Assembly (NCBI RefSeq): GCF_009689585.1
Contig: NZ_AP018694.1
Coordinates: 3,115,001 to 3,179,000 of the forward strand
Origin: Aquipluma nitroreducens
Lineage (GTDB): Bacteria; Bacteroidota; Bacteroidia; Bacteroidales; Prolixibacteraceae
Direction of reading: 5' to 3'
DNA length: 64,000 nt
A program made the position numbers and the translations under genes. The notes beneath the pieces are model-generated. The model ran no database searches. It saw only the letters and a program-made list of their open reading frames with translations, and had not been told where the DNA came from. This document shows positions 26,579-35,639 of the stretch, in pieces. How positions within the stretch are numbered: position 1 is the first letter of the stretch; every line of letters starts with the position of its first letter.

Positions 26579-29023
26579 ATGAAAACGAAAACCTTTACCT
26601 TGCAAATTGCTGTCGTTCTGCTCGTTTTTTCTTTTCTGACATCCACCGGACAAACCAGAGAGCTAACCACGTTGCAAACTGGATGGAAATTTTCGAAAGG
26701 AAATTTCGATAAAGCCTCTCAGCCGAAATTCGACGATTCGAAATGGCAGGATGTTACTATTCCGCACGATTGGGCTATTGCCGAACCAACCGTAATTGAT
26801 GGCGATGGAAATACCGGCAAACTTCCATGGAAAGGCGAAGGCTGGTATCGCAAAAGTCTTGAAATTCCGGCAGCATATTCCGGCAAAAACATCATCCTGA
26901 TTTTTGACGGAATAATGTCGAAGCCTGAAGTTTACCTGAACGGACAGTTGGCCGGCAAATGGGATTACGGTTACAATTCGTTTTACCTCGATGTGACTAA
27001 ACTGGTGAATTTCAGTGGTAAAAATCAATTGGCAATTCATGCCGATACCCGAGATCACGATAGTCGCTGGTATCCCGGAGCCGGCATTTACCGGAAAATT
27101 CAGATGATGGTGGTCGATCCCATTCATGTTGGCGTTTGGGGAACTCAGATTACAACTCCGATTGTAAAATCAAACTTTGCCGAAGTCAGGATCATGAATA
27201 CCATAATAAATAATTCAGGAAATGCGGAAGATAAAATCAAAGTTGAGAATATCATTTTGAACCAGAAAGGTACTGAAATTGCCCGGAAAGAAGCTACCGC
27301 TAAAATAGCTTCAGGAGCAAACAAGGAAGTTGAAACCAGCATCGGCTTGACTGATCCGCAACGCTGGGACATTAATAGTCCAGTGATGTATCAGGTGAAA
27401 ACCAACATTTACAAAGGCGACAAATTGGTTGATTCGTCGGTTAATTCGTTCGGAGTGCGCACCATCCGGATCACACCTAACAACGGTTTATACCTGAACG
27501 ATAAACGTGTTCAGCTAAAAGGTGTGAACCTTCATCACGATCAGGGATTGCTTGGTGGCGCTTTTTATCCGCGGGCGATGGAACGCCAGATTGAAATTAT
27601 GAAGTCGATGGGTTGCAATGCCATTCGTACCAGTCACAATATGCCGGCCCCCGAATTATTGGAATTGTGCGACAAAATGGGAGTTCTGGTGTTCGATGAA
27701 GCTTTCGATAAATACGACAAAAAAGCTGACATTACTGAAACAACCGATTTTGAGGATTTTGCTCACCGAAACATTCAGAATTTTGTTGAGCGCGACCGGA
27801 ACCACCCGTGTATTTTTATCTGGAGTTTTGGAAACGAAATGGGCGATGTTCAATATAACCAGAACAATGGGTTCCATCGGATGCAAACCATGATCAATTA
27901 TATTCACAAATTCGATCCAACACGTCCGGTTACCATGGCGTGCGATAATACCAACAGCGCGGCATTGCGCCATTTCGATTTTTACGATGTACACAGTTGG
28001 AATTACGGTCGTCGCTACAGTCTTGCCCGCCAGATGGAACCCAACAAAGCAGTCATTGTTAGCGAGTCAGGTTCAACGGTGAGTACCCGTGGATTTTACG
28101 AATTGCCTCTTCCGGAAAAAAGAAGCGAATTTACACCTTCGTTACAGGTGAGTTCATACGATCTGAACGTTCCGGCATGGGCCGATTTGCCCGACGAAGA
28201 TTTTATGTGGCAACAAGATGAAGAATACATTGCCGGCGAATTTGTCTGGACAGGCTTCGACTATTTGGGAGAGCCAACGCCTTACGGAAACGATTACGCT
28301 AAAGGCCATGGGTTGACCGACAAAGAAGCTTCGCGCAGTTCGTACTTCGGTATCGTTGATTTGTGCGGAATCCCAAAAGACCGGTATTTCCTGTACAAAA
28401 GCTACTGGAAACCTGAAGAAACTACCTTCCACATTCTTCCTCACTGGAACTGGGATGGTAGCAAAGTTGATAAAGTTCCGGTATTTGTGTACACGAATGG
28501 AGACTGTGCCGAACTTTTCCTGAATGGAAAGTCGTTGGGCAAGAGATGCAAAAATCCAACTTCATTAAAATCCATTGAGCGTTTCCGCCTGATGTGGAAT
28601 GATGTGACCTACCAGCCTGGCGAACTTAAAGCGGTTGCGTATAAAGAAGGTGTGGTCATTGGCGAAGAGACCTTGAAAACTGCCGGTGAGCCATATCAAA
28701 TCCGGCTGACTCCTGATCGTTCAACGATTCATGCCGATGGAATGGATTTGTCGTATGTGTTGGTTGAAGCTGTTGACAAAGATGGAAACATTTGTCCGTT
28801 GGCCGACAACAAAATCGAACTGTCAATCAGTGGGCCAGGCAAAATTGCAGGTGTTGGTAATGGCAATCCTCAATCGTTCGATTCCTTTCAGGCCAATTAC
28901 GTCAATCTTTTCTACGGAAAGGCAATGCTCATTGTAGGCTCTGGCTTCGAAAAAGGCGACATCAGCATAACCGCAAAAGGCGACGGTTTGGTAAAAGACC
29001 TAAAGTTGATTAAATCAGAATAA
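26579..29023 (+). CDS. glycoside hydrolase family 2 (beta-galactosidase-like), secreted
   Basis: An 814-residue exported exo-glycosidase; GH2 enzymes remove beta-galactose, mannose or glucuronic acid. Signal peptide ~1-25. Sugar-binding domain ~30-190 (GWKFSKGNFD, TIPHDWAI, GEGWYRKSLEIP, VYLNGQLAGKWDYGYNSFYLD), Ig-like linker domain ~190-300, TIM barrel ~300-600 with LKGVNLHHDQG, acid/base E420 in WSFGNEMG and nucleophile E496 in VSESGS, then EFVWTGFDYLGEP. The C-terminus has a DUF4982-like and a GH2 C5/invasin-type domain (RLTPDRSTIHADGMDLSYVLVEAVD). All catalytic motifs are intact. It is followed 53 bp later by a GH3 gene, so they likely act on the same glycan. Confidence 0.92.
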   Translation: MKTKTFTLQIAVVLLVFSFLTSTGQTRELTTLQTGWKFSKGNFDKASQPKFDDSKWQDVTIPHDWAIAEPTVIDGDGNTGKLPWKGEGWYRKSLEIPAAYSGKNIILIFDGIMSKPEVYLNGQLAGKWDYGYNSFYLDVTKLVNFSGKNQLAIHADTRDHDSRWYPGAGIYRKIQMMVVDPIHVGVWGTQITTPIVKSNFAEVRIMNTIINNSGNAEDKIKVENIILNQKGTEIARKEATAKIASGANKEVETSIGLTDPQRWDINSPVMYQVKTNIYKGDKLVDSSVNSFGVRTIRITPNNGLYLNDKRVQLKGVNLHHDQGLLGGAFYPRAMERQIEIMKSMGCNAIRTSHNMPAPELLELCDKMGVLVFDEAFDKYDKKADITETTDFEDFAHRNIQNFVERDRNHPCIFIWSFGNEMGDVQYNQNNGFHRMQTMINYIHKFDPTRPVTMACDNTNSAALRHFDFYDVHSWNYGRRYSLARQMEPNKAVIVSESGSTVSTRGFYELPLPEKRSEFTPSLQVSSYDLNVPAWADLPDEDFMWQQDEEYIAGEFVWTGFDYLGEPTPYGNDYAKGHGLTDKEASRSSYFGIVDLCGIPKDRYFLYKSYWKPEETTFHILPHWNWDGSKVDKVPVFVYTNGDCAELFLNGKSLGKRCKNPTSLKSIERFRLMWNDVTYQPGELKAVAYKEGVVIGEETLKTAGEPYQIRLTPDRSTIHADGMDLSYVLVEAVDKDGNICPLADNKIELSISGPGKIAGVGNGNPQSFDSFQANYVNLFYGKAMLIVGSGFEKGDISITAKGDGLVKDLKLIKSE

Positions 29024-29076
29024 GGTTTTCCTTGAACAGAAAACTTCAAGATATAAATCTGAAAAATAGAATTAGT

Positions 29077-31281
29077 ATGATACGAAATCTTTTTATGCTA
29101 GTAATCCTGCTTAGGACTACGCTTATCCTATCGGCGCAAAACCCTGTTCCGGTTTATCTCGATCCCTCCAAATCTGTTGGAGAACGGGTTGAAAATGCAT
29201 TGTCGCTGATGACTACCGAAGAAAAGGTAGCCCTTTGTCATGCACAGTCGAAATTCAGCAGCAAAGGCGTTGCCCGTCTGGGTATTCCTGAAATATGGAT
29301 GAGCGATGGGCCACACGGTGTTCGTGCCGAAATAGAATGGGACAGCTGGGGTTATGCTAATTTTACCAACGACTCATGCCTGGCTTTTCCGGCGCTGACT
29401 TGTTTGGCATCAACATTCAATCCTGAACTGGCAGCTCGCTACGGAAAAGCCATTGGCGAAGAAGCCCGTTACCGTAAAAAGGAAGTGATTCTCGGTCCCG
29501 GAGTAAACATTTACCGTTCACCTTTAAACGGACGTAATTTCGAATACATGGGCGAAGATCCGTATCTGGCTTCGAAAATGGTAGTTCCTTATGTTCAGGG
29601 CGTACAAAAAAGTGGAGTTGCTGCTTGCGTCAAACATTTTGCTTTGAATAATCAGGAAAACTGGCGTGGGCACATTGACGTTGAGTTGAGCGATCGTGCA
29701 CTTTACGAAATTTATCTGCCAGCTTTTAAGGCTGCTGTAATGGAAGGGAAAGCCTGGTCGATCATGGGTTCGTACAACAAATTTCGTGGTGAGCATTGCT
29801 GCCACAACGATTTGTTGCTGAATAAGATTCTGAAAACTGACTGGGAATTTGATGGCGCTGTAATTACCGACTGGGGCGGTGCACACGACGATCATCAGGC
29901 TGCTATGAACGGACTTGACATTGAAATGGGTACGGGAACTGATGGATTGACGACATCGGTTAAAAATGCATACGATTATTATCATTTAGCAAATCCGCTT
30001 CTGAAAGCTGTAAAAAATGGCGATGTTCCGATGGAAGTTTTGAACGATAAAGCGCGTCGTGTGCTTCGTTTGATTTTCCGTACTAGCATGAATCCGAACC
30101 GTCCTTGGGGAAGTTTTGTAACTCCTGAACATTCGAAAGTTGCCAGTGACGTTGCCAAAGAGGGAATTGTTTTATTGAAGAATGATCAAAATGTTTTGCC
30201 GGTCAACCCTAAGTTGTATAAGAAGATTCTGGTAGTTGGCGAAAATGCAACGCGTAAAATGACCATTGGCGGCGGAAGTTCGGAATTGAAAACCCAATAC
30301 GAAATTTCACCGCTTCAGGGAATCAAAAATGCTTTTGGTTCGCAATGCGAAGTGAACTATGCGATGGGTTATGCATCAGGTCCATCGGCTTACGGACGCG
30401 AAATTCCGTCGAAACTGAATGCCGATACACTTCTGAATGAGGCTGTACGCATGGCTAATGATGCCGACCTGATTCTTTATGTGGGTGGATTGAATAAAAA
30501 CCATTTTCAGGATTGTGAAGGAGGCGACCGTAAAACGTATGAATTGCCCTTCGGACAGAATAAACTGATTGGCGAACTGATTAGAACCAATAAAAAAGTG
30601 GTGGTAGTTATTGTCAGTGGAAATGCGGTATCCATGCCCTGGGTGAATCAGGTTCCAGCCATTGTGCAGGCTTGGTATCTGGGTTCTGAATCGGGTAATG
30701 CCATTGCCTCGGTTCTTTCAGGCGAAACCAATCCATCGGGAAAATTGCCGTTTACGTTTGGCGTGAAGCTAAACGATTATGGCGCTCATTCGTTCGACAA
30801 GCTTTGCTTCCCGGGCGACAGCATTAAAGAGGTTTACAAGGAAGATATTCTGGTTGGCTACCGTTGGTTCGATACCAAAAATATTGTACCGCAATTTCCG
30901 TTTGGATACGGACTTTCTTACACCACATTTCAGATAGGCAAAGCGTCGGTTGACAAAACAAAATACGCAAAGAATGACGTTGTGAAACTTTCGGTCACGC
31001 TAACCAACTCCGGAAAGTTGGATGGTGCTGAAGTGATTCAGGCGTATATTCAGGATAAAGTTTCGTCGGTTCCGCGACCAACAAAAGAGTTGAAAGGCTT
31101 CAGTAAGGTTGACCTGAAAGCGGGCGAAAGCAAAGTGGTGACCTTGGAATTGCCTGTCAGCGAATGGGGCTTTTATGACGAGACTTCCAAGCAATTTAAG
31201 GTAGAGCACGGTCAGTTTGTGATTAATCTCGGGACTTCGTCGCGCGACATTAAGCAACAGATTCCGGTAACGGTAGAATAA
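29077..31281 (+). CDS. glycoside hydrolase family 3 (beta-glucosidase/xylosidase), secreted
   Basis: A 734-residue GH3 enzyme. I prefer the ATG that yields a clean signal peptide (LFMLVILLRTTLILSAQ) over the TTG 15 codons upstream. Barrel domain ~35-340 with KVALCHAQSKFSSKGV, WMSDGPHGVR, CVKHFALNNQE and the nucleophile D265 in VITDWGG. Sandwich domain ~370-590 (EGIVLLKNDQNVLPV, VGENATRKMTIGGGSSELK). A fibronectin III-like domain closes the protein (KLSVTLTNSGKLDGAEVIQAYI). All three domains are present, unlike the atypical GH3 at 8489. The last gene of the long carbohydrate run; a strong terminator follows. Confidence 0.93.
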   Translation: MIRNLFMLVILLRTTLILSAQNPVPVYLDPSKSVGERVENALSLMTTEEKVALCHAQSKFSSKGVARLGIPEIWMSDGPHGVRAEIEWDSWGYANFTNDSCLAFPALTCLASTFNPELAARYGKAIGEEARYRKKEVILGPGVNIYRSPLNGRNFEYMGEDPYLASKMVVPYVQGVQKSGVAACVKHFALNNQENWRGHIDVELSDRALYEIYLPAFKAAVMEGKAWSIMGSYNKFRGEHCCHNDLLLNKILKTDWEFDGAVITDWGGAHDDHQAAMNGLDIEMGTGTDGLTTSVKNAYDYYHLANPLLKAVKNGDVPMEVLNDKARRVLRLIFRTSMNPNRPWGSFVTPEHSKVASDVAKEGIVLLKNDQNVLPVNPKLYKKILVVGENATRKMTIGGGSSELKTQYEISPLQGIKNAFGSQCEVNYAMGYASGPSAYGREIPSKLNADTLLNEAVRMANDADLILYVGGLNKNHFQDCEGGDRKTYELPFGQNKLIGELIRTNKKVVVVIVSGNAVSMPWVNQVPAIVQAWYLGSESGNAIASVLSGETNPSGKLPFTFGVKLNDYGAHSFDKLCFPGDSIKEVYKEDILVGYRWFDTKNIVPQFPFGYGLSYTTFQIGKASVDKTKYAKNDVVKLSVTLTNSGKLDGAEVIQAYIQDKVSSVPRPTKELKGFSKVDLKAGESKVVTLELPVSEWGFYDETSKQFKVEHGQFVINLGTSSRDIKQQIPVTVE

Positions 31282-31305
31282 ATTTCAGAAAAATATAAAG
31301 TGAAT

Positions 31306-31342
31306 AAGGGTTTCATCTTTAAAGGAGATGAAACCCTTTTGG
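31306..31342 (+). terminator. terminator after GH3
   Basis: A 13-bp perfect stem (AAGGGTTTCATCT / AGATGAAACCCTT) with a 7-nt loop and a T-rich tail. Confidence 0.88.
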
Positions 31343-31418
31343 TTTAAGATAATTATTACTGATATCTGGATGAGACGAATAATTTGAGTAAATTTATAGA
31401 AACTAAATCGTATTTGTC

Positions 31419-32120
31419 ATGAAATCAAAAATTTTGACTGTACTACTTCTAATTGCTTCAATAAGTCTATCAGCACAGATACCCAAAGGATCTTTTATGG
31501 CTGAAGGTGGAATTAAATTAGGAAACAATTGGCGATACGAATCCATGCTTTTCCCTGATGGTTTCGGAATTTCGGTTGGAACGCGTGATGTGTACAATAA
31601 AAATTACAGCACTGGAAATGATCAGTTTTCATGGGGAACCCGAAATTTTGGGTTTTCACTCTCGCCAAGGTTTGGTTATTCTGTTTTTCGAAATTTTCTG
31701 GTCGGAATTGACTTAAAATACATCAGGAATAACTATAGTTATTCGCCATTTAAAGACGAAGATAAAGGTTATGATCGGGGTAAAGGATATGGCTTTTTTG
31801 TCAGAAAGTATTTTGGTGCTAAGAAGTTTACACCATTTATTGAAGGTGAATTTGGTTTTTGGTCATTAAAAAATTTTGAGCATTCCACCTCACCAGGTGG
31901 TGGTTTATATGAATCTACTGGAAAACACGATCTGGCGTATTACGGTGGTGCTTTTGGTTATTCATATTCGGCTGGTTCGAGATTTAAATTAAACCTTATG
32001 GCCAAATTGCAGCACACAGAAGTTACCTCCCCGAATTATTCTTATTATAAAGAATTAGATTTCGATTCTGCGCTGGTTTTATCTTTCAGCTATTTCCTGA
32101 ACCGAAAGGAAAAGCTGTAA
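31419..32120 (+). CDS. outer-membrane beta-barrel protein
   Basis: A 233-residue exported protein with signal peptide ~1-19 (VLLLIASISLSAQ) and alternating hydrophobic, aromatic strands of an 8- to 10-stranded barrel (FGFSLSPRFGYSVFRNFLVGIDLKY, GYGFFVRKYFGAKKFTPFIEGEFGFW, DSALVLSFSYFL at the C-terminus). This is the common small Bacteroidota porin-like fold, of unknown role. It has its own gap on both sides and no evident operon partner. Confidence 0.7.
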   Translation: MKSKILTVLLLIASISLSAQIPKGSFMAEGGIKLGNNWRYESMLFPDGFGISVGTRDVYNKNYSTGNDQFSWGTRNFGFSLSPRFGYSVFRNFLVGIDLKYIRNNYSYSPFKDEDKGYDRGKGYGFFVRKYFGAKKFTPFIEGEFGFWSLKNFEHSTSPGGGLYESTGKHDLAYYGGAFGYSYSAGSRFKLNLMAKLQHTEVTSPNYSYYKELDFDSALVLSFSYFLNRKEKL

Positions 32121-32235
32121 CCTTATTGCAAAAACTTTTCGAAACAGATTATAGTGTTCATAAGATGTGATTAATGCCGTAAATTGAATTTGCTATTTTC
32201 AATATACTGTATTAATTCAAGTTTTGCGAAGAGTT

Positions 32236-33792
32236 CTATCCAAACCACTCCCTCGTTCGATTTGTAGTTTTCAGGCAATCGATGGCAATATTTACATTGC
32301 TTACTACCTGAAAATCGAACATCCCGACGCAAATAAAGTCGGCGCCATTGTCGAAAGCCCATTTGAACCCGTCTTTTGGTTCAATCGCTCCGGCCGCCAG
32401 AACCTTGAACCCCATAATCGGTACTGTGGCTTTGCTCACAAATTCAACAGTTCGTTCAGGAAACAGGCAAAACATGTTGTTGTGGAAACGGTTGTGGTCG
32501 AGGTAATTTGTTCCGTCAACTTCAAAAGGGAAGCGGTATTCGCGCGGGTGAGCCGACCAGTATCGATCGTGGTGCATGGTTTTCATGTAATAATCCGGAA
32601 TAATTCCCTGATCGGCGCAGGCAATCATCGATTCGATAGAATGTGATGCCAGTCCTGCCGTGTAGCCTTGCTGCCGTATGTGTCCCATCATTTCGTGAAT
32701 CACTTCAATCTTATTGTCGCGCACCAGCCAGTCGCACCAATTGCCCTGAATTTGAATAATGTCAACCCCAAAATCAATGGCTTTGTCGATGTTCTCGAAA
32801 TACAGTTTTTTGTCCGTGTTCGACCCTACTTCTGCCAGTTTCTGATTGTTCAGGTTAGGCCCGACTTGCGAAATCACCTTGATTTTGCTCCCGGTAATCT
32901 TTTTATATTTGGCCAGCAGCGGGTTCGATGGGAAACCGATATTGATGGTATTGATCCCGGCTTTTTCGGCCAACATCAGTGTTTCGTAAACTTTTTGTTC
33001 GGTATTGTAAGCTTTGAAAAGCGTATCGGCGTAAATCAGGTCGCGTGCATGCGACCAGCCGCCAATCAGGTTTCCACCGGCAATTAACCGGCTGATCTCA
33101 TGTTTCCCAATTTTGCCCTTCGGAAGTTCGCCTTTCAGTTCGTTCAGTGCGGTTTGTTTCACCTGAATCGTGGCACCCGACATCACATCAACGCCAAAAG
33201 TTTTAAAGTTATTCACAGCTCCAAACCCCATTGCTCCCAATACAGGAAGAGTGGCCAGATTTTTCAGAACTTCACGGCGCGAAGAAATTTCTTCAGTTTC
33301 AGGAACAGGAGTTTTCTTGCGCTCACGGAGGATTTCGATAAGCGTATCAATACTGTAGCCTTTCTCCTGATAGAAGAAAAGAAACAGCAATGCAGCCGCT
33401 TCAATGAATAATTTATCAACAATGAATAAATGCCCGTCGGATGCGCTGACTAGCGGATTCCCAAACGGTGGATAGGCAAAATAGTACAGGATCAGCAGCA
33501 AGGATCCAGCCAGTGAGGCAAAGCGGCTGAAAAGTCCGATAAACAACGCCAGTCCGATGAAGAAAAGGCCATGCATATTCAGGATGTCGGTGACTTTCAA
33601 AATGGCAGGCGAGCTGGCTAAAGCGTGGTAAAATCCGGAAAGAAATCCGGAGGTATTCAGCAAATAGCTTGAAGCGGTCCAGTTGCCCTGAAGAATTTTG
33701 GATAGGCCTTCGTAAATAAAATGCCATCCGATAGCTACACGTAGAATGGTAACAAATAAATGGGAATAGAATTTAGGTTTTGTGGTATTCAT
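32236..33792 (-). CDS. DoxX-like membrane domain fused to a TIM-barrel domain
   Basis: A 518-residue fusion. The first ~150 residues are a DoxX-type four-helix membrane domain (LRVAIGWHFIYEGLSKIL, LFFIGLALFIGLFSRFASLAGSLLLILYY). After a linker with a Tat-like SSRREVLKNLATLPVLGAMGFGA stretch comes an alpha/beta barrel from ~235 (ISRLIAGGNLIGGWSHARDL, INTINIGFPSN, IDFGVDIIQIQGNWCDW, FKVLAAGAIEPKDGFKWAFDNGADFICVGMFDF) that recalls aldo-keto-reductase-like or aldolase-like barrels. The internal Tat-like segment suggests that the barrel is outside the cytoplasm. Substrate unknown. Monocistronic, with no terminator identified. Confidence 0.7.
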   Translation of the reverse strand: MNTTKPKFYSHLFVTILRVAIGWHFIYEGLSKILQGNWTASSYLLNTSGFLSGFYHALASSPAILKVTDILNMHGLFFIGLALFIGLFSRFASLAGSLLLILYYFAYPPFGNPLVSASDGHLFIVDKLFIEAAALLFLFFYQEKGYSIDTLIEILRERKKTPVPETEEISSRREVLKNLATLPVLGAMGFGAVNNFKTFGVDVMSGATIQVKQTALNELKGELPKGKIGKHEISRLIAGGNLIGGWSHARDLIYADTLFKAYNTEQKVYETLMLAEKAGINTINIGFPSNPLLAKYKKITGSKIKVISQVGPNLNNQKLAEVGSNTDKKLYFENIDKAIDFGVDIIQIQGNWCDWLVRDNKIEVIHEMMGHIRQQGYTAGLASHSIESMIACADQGIIPDYYMKTMHHDRYWSAHPREYRFPFEVDGTNYLDHNRFHNNMFCLFPERTVEFVSKATVPIMGFKVLAAGAIEPKDGFKWAFDNGADFICVGMFDFQVVSNVNIAIDCLKTTNRTREWFG

Positions 33793-33892
33793 AAATTGAT
33801 CTGGTTAGGTTGATTCAAAATCGACTGTTAATTTCAGAATCTTTTTTGAGAAATACACGGAAGTATCTGCCAATCTGAAATTTATATTTTAT

Positions 33893-33927
33893 TTTGATCA
33901 TATTGTTGAGTTAATTCTTTATTTTTG
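33893..33927 (+). promoter_or_regulatory. possible promoter of the toxin/antitoxin/SecB-like module
   Basis: A perfect -7 box TATTTTTG at 33920-33927 with TTTG at 33893-33896. The 23-bp spacer is longer than ideal. The first gene starts about 70 bp downstream. Confidence 0.4.
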
Positions 33928-33998
33928 ATACGAATATAATTACTATTAATGGAAGATGTTGAAAAAAATGTTAACAAATAAACCTATAAGTTGATTTA

Positions 33999-34559
33999 AT
34001 GAAGATTGTTCGTATATTTGATCCCGAAGATTGTCTACTTTCTGTTCGCTTTGAACAAGAATTATATGATGAATTTGCCAGACTATTTGAGGAATGGGTC
34101 GATATCGAATATCTTGAAGAATTTTTTACATTGAATGAAGCTGATTTGAAAAGACCCTTTTGGAAGGGAGTAAGTATTGAAGAAGCAATTTTAAAAACCG
34201 TTGAAGAAGCATCAAAGCTTAGGCAGCATTTCATTAAACTTTCAGAAAATAAGAATGATGACAGGATTGAAGCCTTTAGAAAATTGTTTCGACCACTGAA
34301 CAAAACCCCTGACCGCATTTTTTACCTTGAAAAGAAAAAAGCTTATGGTTTAAAGGAAAGAGGTTGGCTAAGGATTTATGCATTAAAAGTTGATGATGAT
34401 ATGTACTTGATAACCGGTGGTACTATTAAACTCACTGATAATATGGAAGAACGCGATCATACCAGAAAAGAGCTGCAAAAAATTGAAACCGTCAGACTAT
34501 TTCTGAAAAATCAGGGTATTATTGATGAAGATGGTATGGTTGAACTATTCGAACTTTGA
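33999..34559 (+). CDS. putative toxin of a toxin/antitoxin/chaperone module
   Basis: A 186-residue soluble protein I cannot place in a named family with certainty. It recurs in Bacteroidota beside an HTH antitoxin; conserved-looking parts are WLRIYALKVDDDMYLITGGTIKLT and the following METRxHT-like NMEERDHTRKELQKIETVRLFL (~145-168), reminiscent of the HigB/RelE-fold toxin core with basic residues. The N-terminal ~110 residues are acidic and helical. It precedes an XRE gene by 19 bp, the toxin-first order of HigBA. Toxicity is inferred from context. A regulator with a non-toxic role is the alternative. Confidence 0.55.
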   Translation: MKIVRIFDPEDCLLSVRFEQELYDEFARLFEEWVDIEYLEEFFTLNEADLKRPFWKGVSIEEAILKTVEEASKLRQHFIKLSENKNDDRIEAFRKLFRPLNKTPDRIFYLEKKKAYGLKERGWLRIYALKVDDDMYLITGGTIKLTDNMEERDHTRKELQKIETVRLFLKNQGIIDEDGMVELFEL

Positions 34560-34578
34560 ATTCGGAACAAATCAAAAA

Positions 34579-35025
34579 ATGAACGAAAGACTTAAAAATT
34601 TAATCACTAAAGAGCCTTCTGCATGGCTTGAAAAAGCAAAATGGAATCAGGAGAACCGCGATTGGCTCGAAAAATCAGCAAAAATCGCCATTAAAATTTT
34701 GCGTGAGATTCGAGCACAAAAGGAAAAGAATGGAATGTCGCAAAAGAAACTGGCCGAAATACTTTTTGTTTCGCCACAGTACATCAACAAAATTGTAAAA
34801 GGGCAAGAAAACTTTTCGCTGGAGACCATCTGCAAAATTGAAAAAGTATTAGGAATCTCTCTCATTGAAATTCCTTTATTTCAGGTGAGTCAGGAGTTTG
34901 ATGTTGATCTGCAGTATACAGGATCTGGGTTAAGTAGAAATAAAGCTCAAAAAATTGCCTCGCATGTGGGTGATTATTCTGTATATGCTTCTTTTGAATA
35001 TCAAGAATTAGATAAAAGAGCCTGA
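34579..35025 (+). CDS. HTH (XRE family) antitoxin, HigA-like
   Basis: A 148-residue protein with a Cro/cI helix-turn-helix at ~54-95 (NGMSQKKLAEILFVSPQYINKIVKGQENFSLETICKIEKVLG) and a C-terminal extension (~100-148). The ATG 19 bp after the preceding gene is preferred to a start inside it. The extension ahead of a SecB-like gene resembles the chaperone-addiction tails of antitoxins in TAC systems, which make the antitoxin dependent on the chaperone; that is an inference. Its stop codon overlaps the next start (TGATG). Confidence 0.75.
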   Translation: MNERLKNLITKEPSAWLEKAKWNQENRDWLEKSAKIAIKILREIRAQKEKNGMSQKKLAEILFVSPQYINKIVKGQENFSLETICKIEKVLGISLIEIPLFQVSQEFDVDLQYTGSGLSRNKAQKIASHVGDYSVYASFEYQELDKRA

Positions 35026-35468
35026 TGGAAACCAAACCAACAAACATTAGCTTTTCCCTTCAAAAAGTGACCACAGAGCAATTCGCCATCATTGAAGAAG
35101 GATTTGAAGAGAAAGGAAATATTCGCGTTGGGATCAACCTGCGTTTTGCAGCTGACGATGCGAAAAATATGATCGCTGTGTTTACAGCATTTAACTTCGA
35201 TTCTAATCAGAAACCTTTTATTATTATAGAAGCTGGCTGCCATTTCATGATTGAGAAAGAAGCCTGGGATCAAATGTTTAAGGCTGAAACCAATGCACTG
35301 AATGTTCCCAAAGGTTTTTTAAGTCACATGACCATGATAACAGTCGGGACCGCGCGTGGAATATTGCATGCTAAAACCGAAAATACTTGTTTCAATAAAT
35401 ATGTTCTGCCTACCGTTAATGTGTCCGAAATGATAAAAGAAGATGTCTCATTCAGCTTTGATCATTGA
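35025..35468 (+). CDS. SecB-like chaperone of a TAC module
   Basis: A 147-residue protein with the layout of SecB: an N-terminal strand region (ISFSLQKVTTEQ), central strands (NIRVGINLRFAADDAKNMIAVFTAFNF), a helix, and the C-terminal signature ITVGTARGILHAKTENTCFNKYVLPTVNVSEMI, comparable to the LxxxRGxFPxLxLPPVNF end of SecB. It is translated from an overlapping TGATG junction with the antitoxin gene. Stand-alone secB in Proteobacteria lies elsewhere, so this copy is most likely dedicated to the antitoxin. Sequence similarity is weak and judged by eye. Confidence 0.6.
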   Translation: METKPTNISFSLQKVTTEQFAIIEEGFEEKGNIRVGINLRFAADDAKNMIAVFTAFNFDSNQKPFIIIEAGCHFMIEKEAWDQMFKAETNALNVPKGFLSHMTMITVGTARGILHAKTENTCFNKYVLPTVNVSEMIKEDVSFSFDH

Positions 35469-35639
35469 TTAGGGATATAAGTAATTTGAAGAGCTCTATT
35501 CGATCTTTTTTTGTTTCCATGACTCAACTAGCTACGTTTCGTTTCCGAATGTTTAAAAATAAACCAAAATTCGAAATAGCTGTAATCAAGTAAAACGTTT
35601 TGACGTGTTGATGTACATATAGAATCAAAATCCAGACAA

